Shown piece after piece: positions 6,820 through 11,449 of a DNA stretch of 11,449 nt. The notes beneath the pieces were generated by a model. It had not been told where the DNA came from, searched no databases, and saw only the letters and a program-made list of their open reading frames with translations. Positions within the stretch are counted from its first letter, which is position 1, and each line of letters opens with the position of its first letter. The stretch comes from Porticoccus sp. (lineage in GTDB: Bacteria > Pseudomonadota > Gammaproteobacteria > Pseudomonadales > Porticoccaceae), in NCBI GenBank assembly GCA_023263825.1, contig JALQUJ010000011.1:1-11449 (forward strand). Reading direction: 5' to 3'. Position numbers and translations under genes: made by a program.

Positions 6820-7693
6820 TTTAATGAAAACTAATGGCAAACTTTCAGGGCCTATTGCTAAGAGCGCCCTTAACCCACTATTAGCTTTCATCTGTGTTAT
6901 TGCATTATTAACTGGTGGCTGCCAAAGCTCGCAATCCAGCAGTTCGTCATCCAGTACTGCGACGTCTTCTCCCTCAACATCTAGCCCTTCTCGATCCATG
7001 CCCTCACCATCGCCACAAACGTCTTCACCATCACAATCATCCAGTTCCAGTAGCTCAGCTTCTCAGGGACAATCACAACAGCAAAATTCTTCTTCCGGTC
7101 AGGAACCTGGCGGCTCAGAAACTGCCTATGAAGAAGGATCAGAAAGTTCTGGTGGTGAATCCGGAGCTGGAGAAGACTTTCCAAGCCAGGAGGAACCCGG
7201 CGGCCTTCCCGGAGATGTATTAAGCCAGGAAGAAGCTGTTGCTGTGTTGGATGGTCAACTTGATGAATCCATTGCAGTATTTGATGGAATGATTATTGGT
7301 GAGCGTGCTGCAGCCCAAGCTGCTCAGGATGAATTTCCTGAGGAAGATGACGCAGTATTCGGTGATGACAATCCTTTATTTGAAGAAGCCGATATTAGCG
7401 AGGACTTAGATACCCAGGGCTCACCGACAGATGGCCAGGAAGGAGACGGAGGTTTGTATTCTGGCGGCGGTGGCGATGGTACTGCTGGCGAAACAGCCTC
7501 ATCAAGGACTGGATCAAGAAGTGGTGGTATTAATACCAATATGCCAGGAGGCCCGGTGCCATCGGATATTCCGGATGGCAGCGATGATGATATTGTAGCT
7601 CGCCAAATACGTGAAGCTGCAATGAAAGAACAAGATCCCGTCTTAAGAGAAAAGCTCTGGGACGAATACAGAAAATACAAAAAAGGCCAATAA
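6806..7693 (+). CDS. Ser-rich acidic lipoprotein of unknown function
   Basis: A 295-aa predicted lipoprotein. A hydrophobic signal (24-36) ends in LLTGGC, placing the lipidated Cys at 39. Residues 41-98 are almost entirely Ser, Pro, Thr and Gln. Residues 99-235 are Gly/Glu/Asp-rich. Inside the acidic part is a small ordered-looking segment, EEAVAVLDGQLDESIAVFDG (142-161). The last 35 residues form a charged helix (DDIVARQIREAAMKEQDPVL, then REKLWDEYRKYKK). The disordered tether with structured ends suggests a lipoprotein that reaches across the periplasm or peptidoglycan to hold a partner. Position +2 is Gln, so outer-membrane sorting is likely. ATG 6806 overlaps the upstream gene by 14 bases; ATG 6824 is an alternative start. 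No catalytic motif is visible and I recognise no characterised family. Confidence 0.82.
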   Translation: MRIANLMKTNGKLSGPIAKSALNPLLAFICVIALLTGGCQSSQSSSSSSSTATSSPSTSSPSRSMPSPSPQTSSPSQSSSSSSSASQGQSQQQNSSSGQEPGGSETAYEEGSESSGGESGAGEDFPSQEEPGGLPGDVLSQEEAVAVLDGQLDESIAVFDGMIIGERAAAQAAQDEFPEEDDAVFGDDNPLFEEADISEDLDTQGSPTDGQEGDGGLYSGGGGDGTAGETASSRTGSRSGGINTNMPGGPVPSDIPDGSDDDIVARQIREAAMKEQDPVLREKLWDEYRKYKKGQ

Positions 7694-7714
7694 ACAGGGT
7701 TTAAGTACATACAG

Positions 7715-8929
7715 ATGACAGACAAAACAATACATAGAATGAGACAGCTACAGAGTTTGTTATCACTGAAGCTCCTGTTGGTACTATTTGCCTCATTCGC
7801 ACTCGCTGCCTGTGGTGGCCAACAGGTCACCAGCACTGTTGTCACACCGTTAGAACATCAAAGTATTGCCGTAGACGAATCACAACTTCTGGATTTGGCC
7901 GTTCTACCCCTTGATCCAGGCCTCGATAATGAAGAGGCTAAAGATGATCTGACCCTGTCTCCTGCCGTTCGTAATGCTGAGTCCCAATACTTGGCCAACA
8001 AATTAGCCTCTTCGATTCAACAAACCTCTGCTTGGGGTGCAGTGCGAGCTGTTCCCAACCGTGAAACTGTTGTTGATGTCTATGTGGAAGGAACAATTAT
8101 CCATTCTGACGGAGAAAAGCTGTCGTTGGACATCAGTGTCTCTGACACCAGCAACCGTCACTGGTACACCAAACCCTACACTGAAACCATTGGTCAATAT
8201 GCCTATGACCAAGGGAAGCAAACCAAGCGTGATCCCTTTCAGGGTTTGTACAATCGTATTGCCAATGATTTGCTGCAATACCGACAAAAATTATCTGCTG
8301 CTGACGCACAAAAACTCAGGACTATTTCCAGTTTAAAATTTGCTCGTGATTTTTCTCCTGAAGCATTTGGCGATCATATAAAGGAGACACCTGGCGGACA
8401 GCTTGAAGTGATCAGGCTGCCCGCGGAAAACGATCCTATTTTGCGACGGATTGAGCGTATTCGTGAGCGTGACTATTTATTCATCGATACCATGCAAGAA
8501 CACTATGATGCCTTCTCCCTGCGAATGGAAAAGCCCTACCAATCCTGGCGCATGGCAACCTATGAAGAGCTGGCTTCTGTACGTGAACTGAAACGGCAAT
8601 CACGCAACCGTACCATTGGTGGTATTGCCGCAATCATTGCCGGTATTGCTGCCGCTGGTAGTGACAATGGTTCCGTCAGCAACGCCGGTGCTGTTACCGT
8701 TGTCGCTGGTGGTCTGCTGGTGAAAAGTGGATTTTCAAAAAAAGCTGAACTCAAGATTCATGAAGATGTATTGGCAGAGCTTAGTCAATCTTTGGAAGCA
8801 GAAATTGAACCCCGCGTGATTGAATTGGAAGATCGTACCATCACCCTGACCGGTAATGTAGAGGCTCAATATACTCAATGGAAAGCACTGCTTAGGGAAA
8901 TTTACCAGGCTGAGCGCGGCGAGATTTAA
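7715..8929 (+). CDS. Lipoprotein with Gly/Ala-rich hydrophobic segment, function unknown
   Basis: A 404-aa predicted lipoprotein: signal LLLVLFASFALAAC with lipidated Cys 33 followed by Gly-Gly, consistent with the outer membrane. Residues 58-160 look like a periplasmic alpha/beta domain (LAVLPLD at 61-67, YLANKLASSIQQTSAWGAVR, then VDVYVEGTIIHSDGEKLSLD), reminiscent of lipoproteins of the CsgG/TolB-N/DUF799 style. Residues 205-295 are helical and rich in Arg/Glu. A Gly/Ala-rich stretch (301-338, GGIAAIIAGIAAAG then AGAVTVVAGGLL) with Asp-Asn-Gly at its turn could form a membrane hairpin. A helical tail with ITLTGNVEAQYTQWKALL closes the protein. The gene is 21 nt after the previous one and 5 nt before the next. 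ATG 7739 is an alternative start that still keeps the signal. No characterised family recognised. Confidence 0.8.
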   Translation: MTDKTIHRMRQLQSLLSLKLLLVLFASFALAACGGQQVTSTVVTPLEHQSIAVDESQLLDLAVLPLDPGLDNEEAKDDLTLSPAVRNAESQYLANKLASSIQQTSAWGAVRAVPNRETVVDVYVEGTIIHSDGEKLSLDISVSDTSNRHWYTKPYTETIGQYAYDQGKQTKRDPFQGLYNRIANDLLQYRQKLSAADAQKLRTISSLKFARDFSPEAFGDHIKETPGGQLEVIRLPAENDPILRRIERIRERDYLFIDTMQEHYDAFSLRMEKPYQSWRMATYEELASVRELKRQSRNRTIGGIAAIIAGIAAAGSDNGSVSNAGAVTVVAGGLLVKSGFSKKAELKIHEDVLAELSQSLEAEIEPRVIELEDRTITLTGNVEAQYTQWKALLREIYQAERGEI

Positions 8930-8934
8930 ACATC

Positions 8935-10563
8935 ATGGCAAGCACTGATTCTAATGGAAATGAATCTAACGATAACGATCCGATTAAGCCGGCAGCTATT
9001 TCTCCTGCGCCCATCGCCCCGACACCCATTACCCCAACAAAAGTCCCTTTAACAAATCGGCCTGATAAAAAAGAGGGAAATCACCCCAAAGAAACAATTC
9101 CCTGGCAGCAACGCCCAACAACCTATACTGCGCTTGCGGTCAGTGTTCTGCTGGCTCTCATTGTAATTTTTGTCTTACCTTCACTGGTTAAACCACCAGA
9201 AACGACACCTGTCGTCATCAACCCTGAAGCTATATCGACCCCGGCTGTTCAGGAGGCTCCGTTTAGGGATGCTCAACTTGCCAAGGCTCGCCGTGAATCA
9301 CATGACAGCCTTAGTAAGCTACTGGAAAAACAAAGCTTTTTGGAAAAAAGAAATGTGCAACTATGGGATAAAAGTACGTTTGAATCAGCACTTAAACATG
9401 CCGCAGAAGGTGATTTACTATACCGTCAACGCAATTTCCCTGAAGCTCAAACAGCCTACCAAAATGCACTCGACCAACTCTCTGCTCTTGAACAACGTAT
9501 TCCCGAAGAGCTATCGAATAACCTCAAGAAAGGTAACGATGCATTTGCCCTGGGCCAGGCTGAAGAGGCAAAACAATTCTATGAGCTAGCACTGGCCATT
9601 GATACCTCCAGTGTTGAAGCAAAAACTGGTTTGGAAAGAACAGCCTCCCTCGACCAAGTATTAGCTCTTATTGCTCAAGGTAATGCCTCTCTAGAACAAA
9701 CAACCAGTAACCACCTTGGAGATGCTAAAGGTGATTTACTAGGAGACGCTCAAGCCTCTTCACTAGAAGGCGCTAAAGGCTACTTCCAAAAAGCCTTGGA
9801 GCTTGACCCTGTTCACCCTGAAGCCATTAAGGGGAAAGAAACTGCATCTAATCTAATTTTGTCCCGTGACTTTAATGCGGCAATGAGCCGCGGCTATCAA
9901 TATCTGGAAGCCAATCAATTCAGCAATGCAGCCAAAGCTTTTCGTGAAGCCTTAAAATTAAAGCCTGGAGATCAGGCTGCCAACACCGGACTATCGCAAG
10001 CTAATAACTCATCAGCCCAATACACAAGGAGTTCTCGATTAAATCAAGCAACGGCCTTTGAGAAGAAAGAAAAATGGCATGAGGCTCGAGATATTTACAA
10101 CAAAATTTTGGCCAAAGATAGTTCTGTTGTGACAGCTAAACTGGGTCAAATACGAAGTTCCACCCGCGCAACTCTGAGCGATTCCATAGAAAAAATTCTG
10201 GCATCCCCTTTGAGATTAAACTCACCTAATGTGTTCAAACACAGCCAGCAAGTTTTGAAAGATGCTGAAGGTATTCAATCACCTGGACCCAGACACCAGC
10301 AACAAGTTGCCCATTTAAGGCAGGTTTTAACCGCCGCCATGAAACCGGTCAATATTGCACTACAGTCTGATAACAACACACTGGTAACTCTCTTTAGAGT
10401 GGGAGAATTAGGTACTTTCAACCAAAAACAGATCGCACTAAAACCAGGAAATTATGTGGCGGTGGGCAATCGCAACGGCTACAGGGATGTGCGGGTAGAA
10501 TTTCAGGTGACACAGCAAGGGCTTTCTTCACCAGTGGTAATTGTGTGCAAGGAGCCCGTTTAA
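8935..10563 (+). CDS. Single-pass TPR protein with PEGA-like C-terminal domain
   Basis: A 542-aa type II membrane protein. The first 62 residues are cytoplasmic and Pro-rich, with alternating SPAPIAPTPITPT. One transmembrane helix spans about 63-84 (TALAVSVLLALIVIFVLPSL). The rest is periplasmic: a coiled segment 112-145, then TPR-type repeats at about 152-185, 192-225, 242-290, 312-346 and 366-400 (for example AMSRGYQYLEANQFSNAAKA). The third repeat is interrupted by three 8-residue tandem repeats (261-284). The last 70 residues, including VTLFRVGELGTFNQKQIALK, PGNYVAVGNRNGYRDVRVEF, have the Pro-Gly-x-Tyr and Gly-Tyr spacing of PEGA-like beta domains. The stop TAA shares a base with the next ATG, so the two products are probably translated in tandem and act together. 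TPR repeats bind partner peptides, so a scaffold role is inferred. Confidence 0.85.
   Translation: MASTDSNGNESNDNDPIKPAAISPAPIAPTPITPTKVPLTNRPDKKEGNHPKETIPWQQRPTTYTALAVSVLLALIVIFVLPSLVKPPETTPVVINPEAISTPAVQEAPFRDAQLAKARRESHDSLSKLLEKQSFLEKRNVQLWDKSTFESALKHAAEGDLLYRQRNFPEAQTAYQNALDQLSALEQRIPEELSNNLKKGNDAFALGQAEEAKQFYELALAIDTSSVEAKTGLERTASLDQVLALIAQGNASLEQTTSNHLGDAKGDLLGDAQASSLEGAKGYFQKALELDPVHPEAIKGKETASNLILSRDFNAAMSRGYQYLEANQFSNAAKAFREALKLKPGDQAANTGLSQANNSSAQYTRSSRLNQATAFEKKEKWHEARDIYNKILAKDSSVVTAKLGQIRSSTRATLSDSIEKILASPLRLNSPNVFKHSQQVLKDAEGIQSPGPRHQQQVAHLRQVLTAAMKPVNIALQSDNNTLVTLFRVGELGTFNQKQIALKPGNYVAVGNRNGYRDVRVEFQVTQQGLSSPVVIVCKEPV
9715..9786 (+). repeat. Three 24-nt tandem repeats inside a TPR loop
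   Basis: Units 9715-9738, 9739-9762 and 9763-9786 encode LGDAKGDL, LGDAQASS and LEGAKGYF. The third unit carries the normal helix sequence AKGYFQKALELDP. The 24 bases before (9691-9714, LEQTTSNH) may be a more diverged unit. The frame is kept, so the insertion lengthens the loop between two TPR helices. Confidence 0.75.
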
Positions 10564-11449
10564 TGACAAAAGAAATAAAGGAAAACAAGTCAGACCAAGA
10601 AGCGCAAATCACCCCCGCTGCGTTTACACCCATCACAGAAGAAACAGCGCAAAAAGGCTTCTCGATTAATCCGCTAAAAATTATTGTGGGTTTCGCTCTT
10701 TTTATCAGTTTAATTATTTTGTGGTTTTTGCTTTCGGCAAAATCTGTTGTGGTCACTGTTGAGCCCGACCATTCCAAGGTCAATATCAGTGGAGGTGTCA
10801 CGTTTGAACTTGCTGATCATTATCTAATGCGACCTGGAGACTATGTGCTGGAGGCTCAAGCTGAGGGTTACCAAGACTTGGAACAACCTTTTACCGTCAC
10901 AGATGATGAACACCAGTTGCTAGCACTTGAAATGGAGAAAAAACCCGGTCACCTGGAAGTGACAACAAATCCAAAAAATGTAGAAATTGTAGTAGATGGA
11001 GAAGTGGTAAGTGGTGAATTAGTTGGGACAAGCCCAATGACAATATCGCCTTTAACACCGGGAACACATCAGTTAGAAATAAATGCACCGCGATATTTTT
11101 CTGAAACCGCTTCAGTCGATATTGAAGGACTGGATCGAACCCAAAGCCTTCATATGGATTTAAAGCCTGCCTGGGGCTTTGGACAATTCAGTACCTCCCC
11201 TGCAGGAGCCAGTGTTCTTATCAAAGACAAATTAATTGGACAAACACCAATAACAACAGAAATTTTGTCCGAAGGTGAAGAAGTAACGATCAAATTGCCG
11301 GGGTACAAACCCTGGATTAAAAAGCTCTCAGTCGGCGCTGGTGAAACTGTGGTGATACCGGAAATCACCCTGGAGCCTGCCGATGGCGTGTTAGAACTGA
11401 CGTCAAAACCATCTGGTGCAACGGTCACCATTGATGGTGAATACAAAGG
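10563..11449 (+). CDS. PEGA-repeat single-pass membrane protein (partial, runs off right edge)
   Basis: The ATG at 10563 overlaps the preceding TAA by one base (TAATG), and the frame stays open to the window end: 295 complete codons with no stop. Residues 1-35 are polar and cytoplasmic, and residues 37-58 form one transmembrane helix (KIIVGFALFISLIILWFLL). Periplasmic PEGA-type beta repeats follow: a degenerate one at about 62-124 (MRPGDYVLEAQAEGYQDLEQ), clearer ones at 129-200 (GHLEVTTNPKNVEIVVDG, LTPGTHQLEI) and 205-270 (GQFSTSPAGASVLIKD, GQTPITTEI), and the start of a fourth (GVLELTSKPSGATVTIDGEY). PEGA repeats usually accompany a larger domain, such as a kinase or a formylglycine-generating-enzyme/SUMF1-like domain. 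Which one follows here cannot be seen. Co-translation with the TPR/PEGA-like protein suggests a physical complex. Confidence 0.85.
   Translation, partial: MTKEIKENKSDQEAQITPAAFTPITEETAQKGFSINPLKIIVGFALFISLIILWFLLSAKSVVVTVEPDHSKVNISGGVTFELADHYLMRPGDYVLEAQAEGYQDLEQPFTVTDDEHQLLALEMEKKPGHLEVTTNPKNVEIVVDGEVVSGELVGTSPMTISPLTPGTHQLEINAPRYFSETASVDIEGLDRTQSLHMDLKPAWGFGQFSTSPAGASVLIKDKLIGQTPITTEILSEGEEVTIKLPGYKPWIKKLSVGAGETVVIPEITLEPADGVLELTSKPSGATVTIDGEYK

Noticed and set aside
7324..7845. 173-aa minus-strand open frame
   Set aside because: It lies antisense across the acidic lipoprotein and the start of the next gene; its Ser/Pro-rich content just mirrors the Gly/Asp/Glu-rich codons of the plus strand.
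10418..10801. 127-aa minus-strand open frame over the 10563 junction
   Set aside because: The plus strand carries a TAATG-coupled gene with a transmembrane helix and PEGA repeats here; the antisense frame has no recognisable motif.
1..11449. CRISPR array, insertion sequence or transposase
   Set aside because: No regularly spaced repeats with unique spacers, no transposase motif and no paired terminal inverted repeats were seen; the repeats present are short in-frame coding expansions.

Overview
The window looks like chromosomal DNA of a moderate-GC gammaproteobacterium, probably free-living and possibly marine. This is inferred from lipoprotein signals (lipobox Cys), a TonB-like C-terminal fold, an AEC carrier next to a CoA-transferase, and the general composition; no rRNA or other taxonomic marker is present.

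Region 1 (1-2880) looks like a scarred genomic junction. It opens with two GGGGGTAT direct repeats, a short segment ending in TGGGCCCACCA that resembles the 3' end of a tRNA, and a perfect 12-bp hairpin terminator: a possible attachment-site border of an element lying to the left. Next is an intact YdjM-type membrane protein (225-1226, +). After it lies a decayed MocR/PdxR-type regulator (GntR winged helix fused to a class I aminotransferase fold) on the minus strand. Its reading frame is broken by an in-frame TAA, an in-frame TAG and a frameshift near the C-terminus. At about 2535-2547 it abuts, head to head, the C-terminal piece of a plus-strand winged-helix-like protein. Both genes lack their 5' ends there, so the join is probably a deletion or recombination scar.

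Region 2 (2880-5071, minus strand) is a two-gene unit: an AEC-family carrier followed 17 nt later by a class III (CaiB/BaiF) CoA-transferase. Together they could import and CoA-activate an organic acid. The CoA-transferase has an N-terminal extension made of four imperfect 18-nt tandem repeats.

Region 3 (5281 to the right edge, plus strand) is a tight operon of five envelope proteins, joined by overlaps or gaps of at most 21 nt. They are: (a) an exported TPR protein with a TonB-like C-terminal domain; (b) a lipoprotein with a long Ser-rich linker, an acidic middle and a charged helical C-terminus; (c) a second lipoprotein with a Gly/Ala-rich hydrophobic segment; (d) a single-pass inner-membrane TPR protein with a PEGA-like C-terminal domain; (e) a single-pass PEGA-repeat protein that runs off the window. 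I recognise the domains but not a characterised pathway containing this set. It is the best candidate here for an undescribed system, plausibly a trans-envelope scaffold whose effector domain lies in the unseen end of gene (e). An ECF/sigma-E-like promoter candidate lies upstream.
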